Positions 1-10,121 are shown, counted from the first letter of the stretch. The stretch is 64,000 nucleotides of DNA from Mesorhizobium sp. PAMC28654 (GCF_020616515.1 NZ_CP085135.1:744001-808000), one strand, 5' to 3'. Made by a program: numbers and translations. Notes: a model not told the origin generated them from the sequence alone.

Positions 1-496
1 CAATCTGCGCCATCTCCGACAGCCGTTCGGCCGTGGCGTGATCGACTTCTCGGTCCCCGATACGCGCCGCGGGCGCCGAAGCGCACCGACCCATGCAGGG
101 CGCGCGCATGACCCGGATAGCGGCGGGATCGACCTTCGAGGCGAGATCGTCCAGAAGGCTTTCCGCTCCGGCAAGCATGCAACTGATCGAGTCGCACACC
201 CGGATCGTCAGCGGTGCCGGCGGTGCCTCGCCCTCCTTGACGACGTCGAAATGGTCATAGAACGACGCGACTTCGTAAACCTCGGCTTGCGAAAGGCGCA
301 TGTCCTCGGCCAGCGCCCGAAGATGGCGCGCCGACAGGCATCCATACGCGTCTTGTATCAGATGCAGAAATTCGATCAGGAGATCGCGGCGGCGCTGTCG
401 ACCCATAAGCAGGTCCTGGACCTCCCTGAGCGCGGTATCCTCAAGGGCTCGTCCCTTCGGTCCTCGATCGCGAGGGCGCCGAGCTTGCATCGTCAT
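1..496 (-). CDS. fdsG: NAD-dependent formate dehydrogenase gamma subunit (partial, C-terminus off the window)
   Basis: Reading leftward from an ATG at 496, the frame stays open for 165 codons to the window edge. It shows a NuoE/thioredoxin-like [2Fe-2S] pattern: Cys101-x4-Cys106 (CDSISC) and Cys134-x3-Cys138 (CMGRC), the four cluster ligands of the FdsG/NuoE family. These subunits pass electrons from formate to NAD in the cytoplasmic Fds complex. Family operons usually run fdsG-fdsB-fdsA-fdsC-fdsD, so the rest should lie to the left of the window. The moeA and tusA-like genes upstream on the same strand and the divergent fdhD and mobA support the call. A second ATG two codons downstream is an alternative start. 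The overlapping plus-strand open frames are shadows. Confidence 0.85.
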   Translation of the reverse strand, partial: MTMQARRPRDRGPKGRALEDTALREVQDLLMGRQRRRDLLIEFLHLIQDAYGCLSARHLRALAEDMRLSQAEVYEVASFYDHFDVVKEGEAPPAPLTIRVCDSISCMLAGAESLLDDLASKVDPAAIRVMRAPCMGRCASAPAARIGDREVDHATAERLSEMAQI

Positions 497-650
497 GCAC
501 ACATTCCCTTCCGTCGAATCGTCAGAGCCGCGACCTGTTGCAGTGGGTCCAGCTTCTCCAAACTTAGCGTACTGATCGCTCGATGCGAGAAGAAATGCGA
601 CAGGCGTGCCGCGAATTGGCAACCAATGACAAGGGCAAGCGTCAAACCAG

Positions 651-905
651 CTAGAAACGCTTGGGCTTTGCAGGAGAGGCGCTTGCCTTTGTGATCAGAA
701 ATACGATGCTGTTCCCGGCGCGATCGGTGCTTTCGAGGCAGTCTCCCGTTTCGTTGATGAGGTTGGGAATGTCGATGGCGGACAAAGGGTCCGTACAATG
801 GACTTCGAGCCTGTCGCCCCGTTCGATTGACGAAAGTGCCTTGCGCGTCTTCAGCGCTGGCAGCGGGCATTTCAGGCCTGATAGGTCAAGCTTTGTGGTC
901 TTCAT
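651..905 (-). CDS. TusA/SirA-family sulfur-carrier protein
   Basis: An 84-residue protein with the TusA signature LKCPLPALK, in which Cys13 of the CPxP motif is the expected persulfide carrier. TusA-family proteins relay sulfur between cysteine desulfurases and acceptors. The gene sits between moeA and fdsG on the same strand, 155 bases before fdsG. Its likely role here, inferred from position, is to supply sulfur for sulfuration of the formate dehydrogenase molybdenum cofactor together with FdhD. The length is normal for the family. It could instead be a general TusA paralog. Confidence 0.82.
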   Translation of the reverse strand: MKTTKLDLSGLKCPLPALKTRKALSSIERGDRLEVHCTDPLSAIDIPNLINETGDCLESTDRAGNSIVFLITKASASPAKPKRF

Positions 906-980
906 CCTCTGAGCCTCGCAAGGGCATCGCTTGCCGTCAATTGGCCAAGGCAGCGCATGGCATGGCTCACCACAGGAACG

Positions 981-2237
981 CTAGATCAGGAAGGAGTAGG
1001 GGATGAATCCGACTATATCGCCCACTTTGACCTCGGTGCTTTCCTCGTCGAGTTCGATAAGACCATCTGTGTCGACAAGGGATGAAAGCAGGCCTGCACC
1101 CTCTCGCGGAAACTTGACAGCTTCCGGCAAGCCGTCCTGCCCTTGGCGAAAATTGACGCGGACATACTCACGTCTCCCCACCTTCTTTCGGTAGGAGAAT
1201 GCAGCTCGGATCGGCATTTTTGCTATTGGGGCCGGCGACGCTCCCGCCAGAGCCATGATCGCCGGCCGGGCAATCAAGGCGAACGTGACAAAACTCGCGA
1301 CCGGATTCCCAGGCAGTCCTATGAACGGGGTGCCTTTGATGACTCCCATGGCAACGGGGCGGCCGGGTTTGACTGCGACGCGCCAGAACACAAGCGTTCC
1401 CACGCTTTCGACACTTGCCTTGACGAAATCGGCTTCGCCTGTTGATACGCCCCCGGATGTAAGGATCAGATCGTGCGTCGAGGCTGCAGCATCCAGGACT
1501 TCGGCGATCGCCGCGCGATCGTCTCTCAGAATGCCAAGATCTGTGACCAAGCAGCCCAGGCGTGAAGCCATTGCTGACAACATGAAGCGGTTGGAATCGA
1601 AAAGCTGCGAGGCTCCACGTTCTGCTCCGGGGGCAACAATTTCGTTGCCGGTCGAGAAAATGGCGACCCTTACCGGCTTGGTCACCTCGACGCCTGTCAT
1701 GCCCAATGCCGCAACCAGGGCGACGTCTTGAGGACGAAGCTGGTGACCTGCTTTCAAAACCTTTTTCCCCAAGGGGATATCCTCGCCCGTCGGGCGTACG
1801 TTTGAACCCCGCTTCAGACCGGGCGGCAGCGTTACGCTATCGGCGGGGCCGACAACGACATCTTCCTGCATGAACACCGTGTCCGCACCGTCCGGCATCG
1901 GCGCCCCAGTGAAGATGCGAATGGCTTGGCCGGGTGCCATGGCCTGGCGTGCAGCCATGCCAGCCTGAACATAGTCTGTAACGGGAAAGCTCTGGGCAGC
2001 AGCATCGGGGATATCGGCGCCACGAATGGCGTAGCCGTCGACCGCCGAATTGGTGAAGGGGGGTAGTGGCAATGGCGCCAGAAGATCGTGGGCAAGAATG
2101 CGGCCATCGGCCGCGCCAAGCGTCACGAGTTCGTGTCCATCCAGGGGGCCAAGGCGCGACGCGATAAGCGCGAGGATTTCGTCGACCGGGATAAGCGGGC
2201 CGCCGAACGCGAAGCAATCGTCCGAAAGTTGTGCCAT
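981..2237 (-). CDS. moeA: Molybdopterin molybdenumtransferase
   Basis: MoeA inserts molybdate (or tungstate) into adenylylated molybdopterin. The start chosen is the ATG at 2237 (MAQLSDD), giving 418 residues, close to family length; the frame stays open to 2267 but that adds ten residues with no family character. Recognisable segments are NSAVDGYA (about residues 63-70), GAPMPDGAD (111-119), STGNE (195-199) and the molybdopterin-binding loop TSGGVSTGEAD (260-270). A C-terminal beta domain ends in FIPYSFLI. The gene heads the leftward group moeA-tusA-fdsG and is divergent from fdhD, sharing a 138-base intergenic region that probably holds both promoters. Confidence 0.93.
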   Translation of the reverse strand: MAQLSDDCFAFGGPLIPVDEILALIASRLGPLDGHELVTLGAADGRILAHDLLAPLPLPPFTNSAVDGYAIRGADIPDAAAQSFPVTDYVQAGMAARQAMAPGQAIRIFTGAPMPDGADTVFMQEDVVVGPADSVTLPPGLKRGSNVRPTGEDIPLGKKVLKAGHQLRPQDVALVAALGMTGVEVTKPVRVAIFSTGNEIVAPGAERGASQLFDSNRFMLSAMASRLGCLVTDLGILRDDRAAIAEVLDAAASTHDLILTSGGVSTGEADFVKASVESVGTLVFWRVAVKPGRPVAMGVIKGTPFIGLPGNPVASFVTFALIARPAIMALAGASPAPIAKMPIRAAFSYRKKVGRREYVRVNFRQGQDGLPEAVKFPREGAGLLSSLVDTDGLIELDEESTEVKVGDIVGFIPYSFLI

Positions 2238-2375
2238 TTCAACTACCGCAATGTTCCACCAGCGCAAAAGATTGGCCAGCCTTCCCAGGTCGGCCTATAT
2301 CATCAGCCACCAGCGGGCGAGCATTTTCAGGCGGACTCCAGCACTCGGCCCGTTCGCCAACACTGCGAGAACACA

Positions 2376-3269
2376 ATGCAAACTGTCAAAGTCGTTCCTG
2401 AATTGGCTGTCGTTATGCCGGACCCGGCCGCCCCCCGCCTTACTGAGAGGGTAAGCGGCATCGATCACACTGGCGCGCTCGTCGAAATCAACGTGCCTGC
2501 CGAGCGAGCGCTCACGCTCTATCTCAACGCGCAGGAAATCGTCACCATGATGACGATCAACGATTATCCGGAGTATTTGGCTCTCGGCTACCTGCTCAAC
2601 CAGAACATGCTCAAGCCGGACGATGTCGTCACCGAGGTCGAATATGACGATGACCTCCAGGTGGTCGTCGTGCGGACCGAGCGTAACACCAACTACGAAC
2701 AGAAGCTGAAGAAGCGGACGCTGACATCTGGCTGTGCACAAGGCACCGCCTTCGGCGATCTCATGGAGGCGCTCGAAGAAATCGATCTGCCAGCGGCCGA
2801 ACTGCGGACCTCCTGGCTCTATCAGATGACCCGTATCATCAACACCACGCCTTCGCTCTATCTTGAGGCAGGCGCGATCCATGGCTGCGTTCTGTGCAGA
2901 GAAGGAATTCCAATCTGTTACATGGAGGATGTCGGTCGTCACAACGCGGTCGACAAGATTGCTGGCTGGATGTACCGCCACGACGTCAATCCGGCAGACA
3001 AAATCCTCTACACGACTGGCCGGCTCACCTCCGAAATGACCATCAAGACCGTGCGCATGGGCATTCCAATCCTCGTTTCGCGATCTGGATTCACGGCTTG
3101 GGGAGTGGCGCTTGCACGACAGGTCGGTTTGACCTTGGTCGGACGAGCGCGCGGCAAACGGTTCACCGCGCTTTCCGGCGAAAAAAGGATCGTGTTTGAC
3201 CAGGATATCGAGCAGGTCGAGGAAGAACCGTCCCGGCACAGGCGAAAGGGCGGCGAAAATGACGAATGA
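2376..3269 (+). CDS. fdhD: Formate dehydrogenase accessory sulfurtransferase FdhD
   Basis: A 297-residue protein of the FdhD family, which transfers sulfur from a cysteine desulfurase to the molybdenum cofactor of formate dehydrogenase. The start is the ATG at 2376 (MQTVKVV); the frame is open upstream only because it runs antisense to the start of moeA. The family region around the catalytic cysteine reads TSGCAQGT, with Cys120 present but Gly where E. coli FdhD has the second Cys of its CxxC motif. Downstream motifs such as [11 protein letters not shown] and TTGRLTSEM are typical of FdhD. It overlaps mobA by 11 bases, which suggests translational coupling. Confidence 0.94.
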   Translation: MQTVKVVPELAVVMPDPAAPRLTERVSGIDHTGALVEINVPAERALTLYLNAQEIVTMMTINDYPEYLALGYLLNQNMLKPDDVVTEVEYDDDLQVVVVRTERNTNYEQKLKKRTLTSGCAQGTAFGDLMEALEEIDLPAAELRTSWLYQMTRIINTTPSLYLEAGAIHGCVLCREGIPICYMEDVGRHNAVDKIAGWMYRHDVNPADKILYTTGRLTSEMTIKTVRMGIPILVSRSGFTAWGVALARQVGLTLVGRARGKRFTALSGEKRIVFDQDIEQVEEEPSRHRRKGGENDE

Positions 3270-3888
3270 CAGCATTCCGACGGTCGGCGTTGTTCTCGCG
3301 GGCGGTCTGGCGCGGCGCATGGGGGGCGGCGATAAGCCGATGCGTCAAATAGGCGGGCGCACGATCCTCAGCCGAGTGATCGAGCGTCTCGCCCCGCAAT
3401 GCGACGGCCTAATCCTGAATGCCAATGGCGACCCCAAACGTTTCGCTTCGTTCGGGCTAACGGTCATTCCCGACACAGTCGGAGACTTACCTGGACCCCT
3501 TGCAGGCGTGCTTGCGGCGCTCGACTGGACGGCGGCGAATAGGCTCGAAACGGAATGGGTTGTAAGCGCCCCCGGAGACTGCCCTTTTCTACCGCGCGAC
3601 CTCGTTGATCGCCTTCAGAGTGCGCGGGTGGACCAGGACGCCCAACTTGCAGTGGCGGCGTCGGGCGACCAGACACATCCTGTGATCGGCCTATGGAGCG
3701 TTGCTCTGCGTCATGAACTGCGGCACGCCCTCGTTGAAGAAGATGTGCGAAAAATCGACCGTTGGACCGAACGGTATCGGTTAGCGAAAGTGACGTGGCC
3801 GCTGGAGCCTTTAGATCCCTTTTTCAATGCTAACACGCCGGAAGACATGGCCGAGGCTGAGAGGTTGGCGGGTCAGCTTGACGACTAG
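3259..3888 (+). CDS. mobA: Molybdenum cofactor guanylyltransferase
   Basis: MobA attaches GMP to Mo-molybdopterin to make the guanine dinucleotide form used by formate dehydrogenases. The 209-residue product has the nucleotide-binding signature [15 protein letters not shown] at about residues 13-27 and the APGDCPFLP metal-binding segment. The ATG at 3259 lies inside the end of fdhD (11-base overlap), so the two are probably co-translated. With moeA, tusA-like and fdhD it completes a dedicated maturation set for the fds enzyme. Confidence 0.93.
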   Translation: MTNDSIPTVGVVLAGGLARRMGGGDKPMRQIGGRTILSRVIERLAPQCDGLILNANGDPKRFASFGLTVIPDTVGDLPGPLAGVLAALDWTAANRLETEWVVSAPGDCPFLPRDLVDRLQSARVDQDAQLAVAASGDQTHPVIGLWSVALRHELRHALVEEDVRKIDRWTERYRLAKVTWPLEPLDPFFNANTPEDMAEAERLAGQLDD

Positions 3889-4251
3889 GCCCGCACAGTG
3901 TCGGAGAAAATCACTTCTGTCGGCGGGCAGCAGGGTTTGAATCGTCCCGTTAAAGCAACGGTTCCTCCCGGAGACGGCATCTCGAATGCACCATCGGTCG
4001 CGACGATTCATCGCCGGCGCCCTCAAAGCCGGACCCGTCAAAGCTGCACCATCTGCCACATGCACGCTCGATCCCGGAATATGAATGGAGCATTTCGATC
4101 TCTGAAAAGCAGAATCACCGCAAGCGCCCGCGGTGATCCCCGTGCGGTCGGCACAGCACTCTTGATAGCACACGCAATTGTGGGGCATGAAGCCACTGGA
4201 ACCGCGCCCAAATACGATTGCGCGGAAGTGGGTTATTGGGGACTGAATGGT
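3889..4251. other. Intergenic stretch before the Clp-fold gene
   Basis: These 363 bases follow mobA. The frame of the next gene is open upstream to a GTG near 3898, but the encoded residues (low complexity, Arg/Ser rich, no family features) and the good signal peptide that begins at 4252 argue that this part is untranslated or is a remnant. Nothing else is recognised. Confidence 0.4.
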
Positions 4252-5337
4252 ATGTTAGTTGGGTGGAATTTTCATCGCTTTGCTATTCCCTTCGTAGTGT
4301 TCGTAAGTTCATTAGCTTCGAGTGAGGTGAGCGCCCTCGAATTTTCGGCACATTTCAATGGCGCGGCACGCATCGACGGGGAAAGTACATGGATTTATGC
4401 TGATGGCCCGATAGAACTCCACGATACAGAAAAATTCGAGAAATTCTTAGAAGATACGGAGCTATGGAAGAACCAACGCGTCGTCCTCAATTCTCCCGGC
4501 GGTAGCGTCCTTGAAGGAATAAGACTTGGCGAACTGATCCGGAGCAGAGGCTTCCGGACAGCCGTTGCAAAAACAGCTAAGGACGGGGACTACTCCCGAG
4601 TTGAGGCGGGCATTTGTGCCAGTTCCTGTGTGCTCGCGTTTGTTGGTGGGATTCAACGGGGCGCAAGTGAGGGCTCGCGAGTGGGTATCCATCAACTGTC
4701 GGTGGATTTCGAGAACATATTCTCGCAACGAAATGTGACTGTTGATGATTTGATTGCGAATTTTTCCGACACCCAAAAGGTCATGAGTCTGGTGCTGAAG
4801 CATTTCATGGCAATGGGCATTGACCCCGGTATCGTGCCGATGATGGCTGGCACGTCTTCGTCGGACATCAGGTGGCTGACCGCTGAGGAAGCGAAAAACA
4901 CAAAGATTGCGTATGAGCCGGAGGAGTTCGCGCCTTGGGTAATCGAGCCCTACGGCAAGGGTCTCGTTGCCTTCTCAAAATCGAATGATGGCAAGAAGCA
5001 ACTCACGCTATTTTGTAAGAACGGCCATATGCGATTTCTTCTGCGAGCAGAAGGTTCGCCTTACAGCACGACTTTTTCCAGTGATGTCGGTGGGCTCAAA
5101 GGATTCGAAATTGTGGGCGCTGCCGTTGTGGCGCCGGACTTCAAGCTCGAAGTCAAGAATGATACGTTGGAGCTGTCAGGCTCGTGGAATAGTACAGGCG
5201 CCGATCCGAAATATCATTCCACATTTAGCCTTTATGGCAAGGTTGTCGGATCAATTTCCGACATCTACAGTCTGTACCATTTCAACCCCGCTCGATTCGA
5301 CAAGAGTGTGAATTTGGCGCGGAAAAACTGCGTGTAA
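4252..5337 (+). CDS. Predicted secreted Clp-fold protein (COG3904-like)
   Basis: Starting from the ATG at 4252 gives 361 residues that begin with a hydrophobic signal peptide (about residues 9-28, ending near SEVSALEF). The body has the ClpP/crotonase-like features of periplasmic Clp-fold proteins: NSPGGSV (80-86), forming the oxyanion loop, CASSC (122-126) with a candidate nucleophile Ser125, and GIHQ with His147. The C-terminal 140 residues form a separate beta-rich region with no recognised family. Function is unknown; proteolysis is an inference from the fold. It is less GC-rich than its neighbours and lies between mobA and an IS5 element, which hints at acquisition by transfer. Confidence 0.65.
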   Translation: MLVGWNFHRFAIPFVVFVSSLASSEVSALEFSAHFNGAARIDGESTWIYADGPIELHDTEKFEKFLEDTELWKNQRVVLNSPGGSVLEGIRLGELIRSRGFRTAVAKTAKDGDYSRVEAGICASSCVLAFVGGIQRGASEGSRVGIHQLSVDFENIFSQRNVTVDDLIANFSDTQKVMSLVLKHFMAMGIDPGIVPMMAGTSSSDIRWLTAEEAKNTKIAYEPEEFAPWVIEPYGKGLVAFSKSNDGKKQLTLFCKNGHMRFLLRAEGSPYSTTFSSDVGGLKGFEIVGAAVVAPDFKLEVKNDTLELSGSWNSTGADPKYHSTFSLYGKVVGSISDIYSLYHFNPARFDKSVNLARKNCV

Positions 5338-5458
5338 CGCCCCAACAACTTAAGGCTTTCACGATGGTGGGGACGGGTGAAGCCGGAGCATTACATATCG
5401 GTCGGAGCGGTGCTCGCGTGGACGCTTAAGCAGGATCTTGGCGCGACTTCTCGCCTAA

Positions 5459-6390
5459 GTGTCTGACCCAAAAAGAAGTTGGGTGCTATCAATGACTTGT
5501 GATTCAATCGGAGTTGCGAAGCCTCGACGGAGCATCACATGTGGACTGATATCACCCGCGCCAAGCATGCCCGAAAGGGACTACGTTATTCAAGCGATTT
5601 GACGGACGCGGAATGGATGGTTCTGGAACCGCTGCTTCCGCCTCGCTCGGCGCTTGGCCGCCCGCCGAAATGGTCGCAGCGGTCTATCATGGAGGGCGTG
5701 TTTTATGTGCTGCGTAGCGGTCTGCCTTGGCGAATGCTGCCCAGGGACTTGCCGCCGGTATCGACGGTGCAGCGCTATTTCTACGCTTGGCGCGACAGCG
5801 GCCTTTGGAACACGATCAACCACCTGCTGCTGGTGGCCGTGCGTGTCGCCGCAGGTCGGGAGGCGTCGCCCAGCGCCGGCGTAATCGACAGCCAAAGCGT
5901 GAAAACCACTGAAAGCGGCGGGCTTTGTGGCTACGATGCGGGCAAGAAGATCAAAGGCCGAAAGCGCCATATCCTGACCGACACCTTGGGCCTGCTGGTC
6001 GGCGCGATCGTCCATACCGCTGACATCCAGGACCGAGACGGCGCCCCCGAGGTTCTGGCTTCTATTCGGGAAAGCTTTCCCTGGCTGCGCCACGTCTTCG
6101 CCGATGGCGGCTACGCCGGTGAAAAACTCCAGACCGCGCTCAGGGGAAAAGGTGGCTGGACCCTCGAAATCATCAAGCGATCCGACGCCGCAAAAGGCTT
6201 CGTCCTGCTCCCGCGCCGGTGGGTGGTGGAACGAACCTTCGCCTGGTTCGGCCGCAACCGACGCCTGTCCAAGGACTTCGAGCAGACCATCGAAAGCTCC
6301 ACCGCTTGGCTGCTCCTCGCATCCGTTCAACTCATGACACGGCGCATCGCAAATCCATGATATCCATCAGAAATATTATGAGTCAGACTC
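5459..6390 (+). mobile_element. IS5-type insertion sequence, apparently intact (932 bp)
   Basis: The element has imperfect terminal inverted repeats: GTGTCTGACCC at the left and, read inward from the right end, GAGTCTGACTC (9 of 11 match). It is flanked by a TAA direct repeat (5456-5458 and 6391-6393), as expected of a 3-base target duplication. It carries a single transposase gene that fills most of its length. Intact ends plus the duplication indicate a simple, fairly recent insertion. Confidence 0.8.
5539..6360 (+). CDS. IS5-family DDE transposase
   Basis: A 273-residue transposase. The N-terminal part (DLTDAEWMVLEPLLPP, then GRPPKW) is the DUF4096-like DNA-binding region of IS5 relatives. 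The DDE catalytic residues are visible in VIDSQSVK, VFADGGYAG and RRWVVERTFAW. It is a single uninterrupted frame and appears intact. It lies inside the element described at 5459-6390. Confidence 0.92.
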   Translation: MWTDITRAKHARKGLRYSSDLTDAEWMVLEPLLPPRSALGRPPKWSQRSIMEGVFYVLRSGLPWRMLPRDLPPVSTVQRYFYAWRDSGLWNTINHLLLVAVRVAAGREASPSAGVIDSQSVKTTESGGLCGYDAGKKIKGRKRHILTDTLGLLVGAIVHTADIQDRDGAPEVLASIRESFPWLRHVFADGGYAGEKLQTALRGKGGWTLEIIKRSDAAKGFVLLPRRWVVERTFAWFGRNRRLSKDFEQTIESSTAWLLLASVQLMTRRIANP

Positions 6391-6393
6391 TAA

Positions 6394-7028
6394 GGTACGG
6401 ATGCTGCATTGCAGATTGAGGAAGGTTACGGCAAGCAAGCGGGGCTGAGTGGCTGAGAAACGCTCGAGCCGCCAACGAACAACCGGTCCGCGCGCGGCTC
6501 GACGAAGAGCAAATGGATCGGCGACTGGAAGGGTGGCGTGGCTTGCGATCGAACCGGTCGCGGATTCGTACTGCGCGTGACCGGGAAGGGCCCAAAAGCC
6601 CGAATGCTGTGCAACATCGTGTTTTTCATGTCTCACACCTTACTGACGCGCCCTGACGTCAGCACGGGCGAGACTGCGGATCAGACCCAACTGAACAGCC
6701 GCAACGGCACAGTTTGTCGACGGCTGCCGCTGTCACTGTTCGACGTCCCTTTATGTCCTCGGTCAGAAAAAGATCGAAGATCAGTACAATTTTCTTGTTC
6801 TTAAATATGATTTAATTTCGCTTGTCTTGTTGTTATTTCCTTCTCTAAACTTTGCCCATCTGCGGCGCGGGCCGCCTTCGATCAACGTTCGATGATGTCG
6901 AACTGGCATTCTGGTGGATTCTCAACGCTGACGCGGGCTTTCGCGATCGTGCGACGCGTCAGTTGCTGTTTTTGCATTTGATGTGTCGGGCGGCCCGGTC
7001 GGTCCGGGTCGGCGGAAGGAACGATTTC
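6394..7028. other. Long non-coding stretch upstream of acetyl-CoA synthetase
   Basis: About 635 bases between the IS5 element and acs. Short open frames exist on both strands, but none has a recognisable product or ribosome-binding site. The section near 6785-6850 is unusually AT-rich for this window and could hold the acs promoter, although no convincing -35/-10 pair was identified. Confidence 0.4.
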
Positions 7029-8984
7029 ATGTCTGAATATGATCAAACCATAATTGTCGAGAACTACCCGGCCTCGATTGACGCCAGTACCTGGGATGAC
7101 TGGTACGACCGGTCGATCAAAGACCCGGAAGCATTCTGGATGGAACACGGGCTGTGTCTCGACTGGCGCCGTCCATACACCCAAGCTCGGTCGGTGAGTT
7201 ACGGGCCACAACACGTGCATATTCGCTGGTTCGAAGACGGCCTTTTGAACGCTTCGTGCAATTGCATCGACCGCCACCTCGAGTTGCGCGGAGACCAGAC
7301 GGCGCTGATTTGGGAAGGAGACGAACCTGGCACAGACGAGCGGCTAACCTATCGCCAACTCCATCAAGCCGTCTGCCGCCTTGCCAATGGAATCAAGTCG
7401 CTTGGAGTTCGAAAAGGCGATTTTGTCACCATCTACCTGCCCATGATTCCAGAAGCCGCCATCGCCATGCTGGCTTGCGCACGGATCGGAGCGATCCACT
7501 CGGTAGTATTTGCCGGATTCTCGCCGGACGCTCTCGCCGACCGCGTCAGGGATTGCCGTTCCCGCCTGATCATCACCGCCGATGAGGGGGTGCGCGGAGG
7601 AAAGCGAATTCCACTGAAGCGCTACGTCGAAGAAGCACTGAAGAATTGCCCGTCAATCGAATGCTGCATCGTCATCAAAAGGACCGGGGACAGGTCGAAC
7701 TGGAACGCCCAGCGTGACGTCTCTTATGACCAACTGGTCGAATCCATGGATTCGCACTGCGATCCGGAGTGGATGAGAGCAGAGGACCCTCTCTTCGTCC
7801 TTTACACGTCGGGATCGACCGGAAAGCCTAAGGGCATAGTGCATTCGACTGGAGGCTATCTCGTCGCCTGCGCTCTCAGCCACCGCTACGTTCTCGATTG
7901 CAAACCGAACGACGTCTACTGGTGCACCGCCGATGTCGGATGGGTGACTGGCCACAGCTATATCGTCTACGGTCCGCTCGCCAACGGCGCGACGACGCTG
8001 CTCTTCGAGGGAATACCGACATATCCCTCGCCGTCTCGTTTCTGGGAGATCTGCGACAAATACGGCGTCACTATTTTCTACACCGCGCCTACAGCCATCA
8101 GAGCGCTGATGCGCGAAGGCAATGCGGCCGTCGAACGCACCGGCCGCTCGTCGCTGCGGGTATTGGGTAGCGTTGGCGAGCCCATAAATCCCGAAGCGTG
8201 GCGCTGGTACTATGAAGTCGTAGGCGTCAGACGCTGTCCCGTGATTGACACCTGGTGGCAAACCGAAACCGGGGCGATCATGATCGTGCCCATTCCGGGC
8301 GTTACCCCGCTGAAGCCAGGATCTGCCACGCGCCCGTTCTTGGGAGTGGTTCCGGTAATCGTGGATCAGGATGGTCGTACGGTTGATGGCGTCGGCGAAG
8401 GAAATCTCTGTCTATCGGACGGTGGCCCCGGAATGGTCAGAACAATCCTTGGTGATCGCAAACGATTTGAGGAAACCTATTTTGCGCGGTATCCGGGCCT
8501 CTATTTCACAGGCGACGGCTGTCGACGTGACAAGGATGGGTATTACTGGATCACCGGGCGCGTCGACGACGTGATCAACGTTTCCGGGCATCGGTTGGGG
8601 ACCGCCGAAATCGAGAGCGCGCTGGTCGGCAATCCGCGCGTGGCGGAAGCTGCGGTTGTTGGAATTCCGGACAGCATGAAAGGGCAGGGCATCTACGCCT
8701 TCGTGACGCTGAAACTCGGCGAGCAGGAAAACGCGAACGTCAGACGCGAACTCGTAGCAACGGTTCGGAAGAGAATCAGCCCTATCGCGACGCCCGATGT
8801 CATCCAGTGGGCTCCGGCGCTGCCAAAGACGCGATCTGGCAAGATCATGCGCAGGATCCTGCGGAAGATCGCCGAGGGTCGATCCGATGACCTTGGAGAC
8901 ACTTCCACACTTGCCGAACCCGACGTCGTTGCGTCCTTGATCCAAGGGCACGACGCGTTGTTACGGAACGCGGGTGCGGTCTGA
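7029..8984 (+). CDS. acs: Acetyl-CoA synthetase (AMP-forming)
   Basis: Activates acetate to acetyl-CoA through acetyl-AMP. The ATG at 7029 is preceded by GGAAGGA and gives 651 residues, the usual Acs length; the longer open frame from 6852 is not needed. Visible motifs are the phosphate loop [11 protein letters not shown] (259-269), the acetate-pocket segment DTWWQTETG, and [20 protein letters not shown] in the hinge. The C-terminal [11 protein letters not shown] carries the catalytic Lys605 that is acetylated in family members. The gene stands alone. The sequence also resembles propionyl-CoA synthetases, so acyl preference is inferred. Confidence 0.92.
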   Translation: MSEYDQTIIVENYPASIDASTWDDWYDRSIKDPEAFWMEHGLCLDWRRPYTQARSVSYGPQHVHIRWFEDGLLNASCNCIDRHLELRGDQTALIWEGDEPGTDERLTYRQLHQAVCRLANGIKSLGVRKGDFVTIYLPMIPEAAIAMLACARIGAIHSVVFAGFSPDALADRVRDCRSRLIITADEGVRGGKRIPLKRYVEEALKNCPSIECCIVIKRTGDRSNWNAQRDVSYDQLVESMDSHCDPEWMRAEDPLFVLYTSGSTGKPKGIVHSTGGYLVACALSHRYVLDCKPNDVYWCTADVGWVTGHSYIVYGPLANGATTLLFEGIPTYPSPSRFWEICDKYGVTIFYTAPTAIRALMREGNAAVERTGRSSLRVLGSVGEPINPEAWRWYYEVVGVRRCPVIDTWWQTETGAIMIVPIPGVTPLKPGSATRPFLGVVPVIVDQDGRTVDGVGEGNLCLSDGGPGMVRTILGDRKRFEETYFARYPGLYFTGDGCRRDKDGYYWITGRVDDVINVSGHRLGTAEIESALVGNPRVAEAAVVGIPDSMKGQGIYAFVTLKLGEQENANVRRELVATVRKRISPIATPDVIQWAPALPKTRSGKIMRRILRKIAEGRSDDLGDTSTLAEPDVVASLIQGHDALLRNAGAV

Positions 8985-9161
8985 AGACGCAGTTCTTTGA
9001 AGCAAAGCGCCACCGTCCGCGAACAAACCGATTGCCTCGCAAAGGTTTTTCGGCAGTGACTACGAATGTCCTCCGGGATCGGCTTTGTCGTAAACTCTGA
9101 CTTTGGTTGCGATGAGACGTTTTCCGTGGGTATCATGCCGGGAGAGTTTCGGATTATTCGG

Positions 9162-9365
9162 CTATTGACGGGCGGGGATTGCAGGCAAACATTGCCTGTC
9201 GCTTGCACCGTCAGAGGTCATGTTGTTGATGACCGTTCTATTGCTAACGCCTCTGCGCATGAACTCCCTGATCACGTCGCAGACATCTCGGTAGGCCCGG
9301 CCGAGCCGATCCACCCATCGCACCACAAGCGTATCGCCCCATGCGGTAAGCGGTCTCGGATGCCG
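9162..9365 (-). pseudogene. Fragment of a serine recombinase (resolvase)
   Basis: In the minus strand the segment PLTAWGDTLVVRWVDRLGR followed by VIREFMRRGVSNRTVINNMT matches the central part of the catalytic domain of small serine recombinases (GDTLVV..DRLGR). The N-terminal catalytic serine region and the C-terminal helix-turn-helix are both missing, and the frame runs in from the diacylglycerol kinase remnant. It is a non-functional scrap of a transposon or integrative element. Confidence 0.65.
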
Positions 9366-10093
9366 GTCAAGCGGCAGGCTTGATCCCGAAATCGACGGGG
9401 CGGAGAATGAGATCGTCGAGTGTGTATTTGTCGAGGAATTCAGCGCCTCGCCGAGCAACTTCTTCCGCTGTTCTCGCCCGTTGCTGATCGAAATCCTCAC
9501 CCGCTTCCACGATGAAGCCTTGAGCGTACGGACAAGCGCCGGGCCGAGCGCGGCAAGTTTTCCGGCGCCCAAACGTTTCTGTTCGGCGGTTCGTTCGGCG
9601 ACGAGAAAGGGATAGACGCCAATGGACGAGTTGTTGAGGAAGCCCCGCCGTTCATCTCCGCGACATCGATCCGCTCGACACGGCCGGCGGCGATGACATC
9701 CAAGGCCGCGTCCAAATCACTCGACAAACCGAGATCGCTGTCGAAATGATAGAGGGTACCGAGCGGCAGAACCCCAGCACGACATGCGTTCCCGCGATCG
9801 CCGACGCCACGGAACCGAGAGTGCCATTGCCCCCGCCGACCACGAGGGTCCTTGGCTCGCCGCCGGGTGATTTCGCCGTGACCAAGCTGTCGGCCACCTC
9901 CGCGATCTGGCTTCCGCCCGCCATTCGCACCTCGGCTTCCAATCCGCGCGTGAAGCTCGGTTCGAACGAATGCATCGACATCGTAGTCGGCTCGCTGAAC
10001 TGTGCCTGCGCTTGCATTGAGTAGGACTAGGATTGTGATGTGCGCGCCACTTGCGAAGGAGTGAAAATGATATCGTCTGCTCGTCTCATGCAT
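9366..10093 (-). pseudogene. Diacylglycerol kinase catalytic-domain gene, multiply frameshifted
   Basis: Three reading frames must be joined to recover the protein: ILVLLNASAGTVQ near the start, then EVADSLVTAK and VVGGGNGTLGSVASAIAG (the family GGGDGT loop, here GGGNGT), then LPLGTLYHFDSDLGL with AALDVIAAGRVERIDVAEMNG, then RLGAGKLAALGPALVRTLK. At least three frame changes occur, near 9940, 9770 and 9650, and the C-terminal domain is lost where the resolvase scrap begins. The family phosphorylates diacylglycerol or similar lipids. Its neighbour is a PAP2/DedA lipid gene. Dead as read. Confidence 0.7.
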
Positions 10094-10121
10094 TTCGATA
10101 TTGCGTCACGAATCGTCTCGG

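Noticed and set aside
38..694. A 218-codon plus-strand frame at the left edge
   Set aside because: Antisense to fdsG, whose four cluster cysteines are on the minus strand.
6655..6662. TGACGTCA palindrome upstream of acs
   Set aside because: A single 8-base palindrome in a long non-coding stretch, not repeated and not near a clear promoter.
9380..9530. A second minus-strand frame reading FLDKYTLDDLIL near the diacylglycerol kinase remnant
   Set aside because: It looks protein-like, but the overlapping frame fits the kinase better and no family was recognised for this one.
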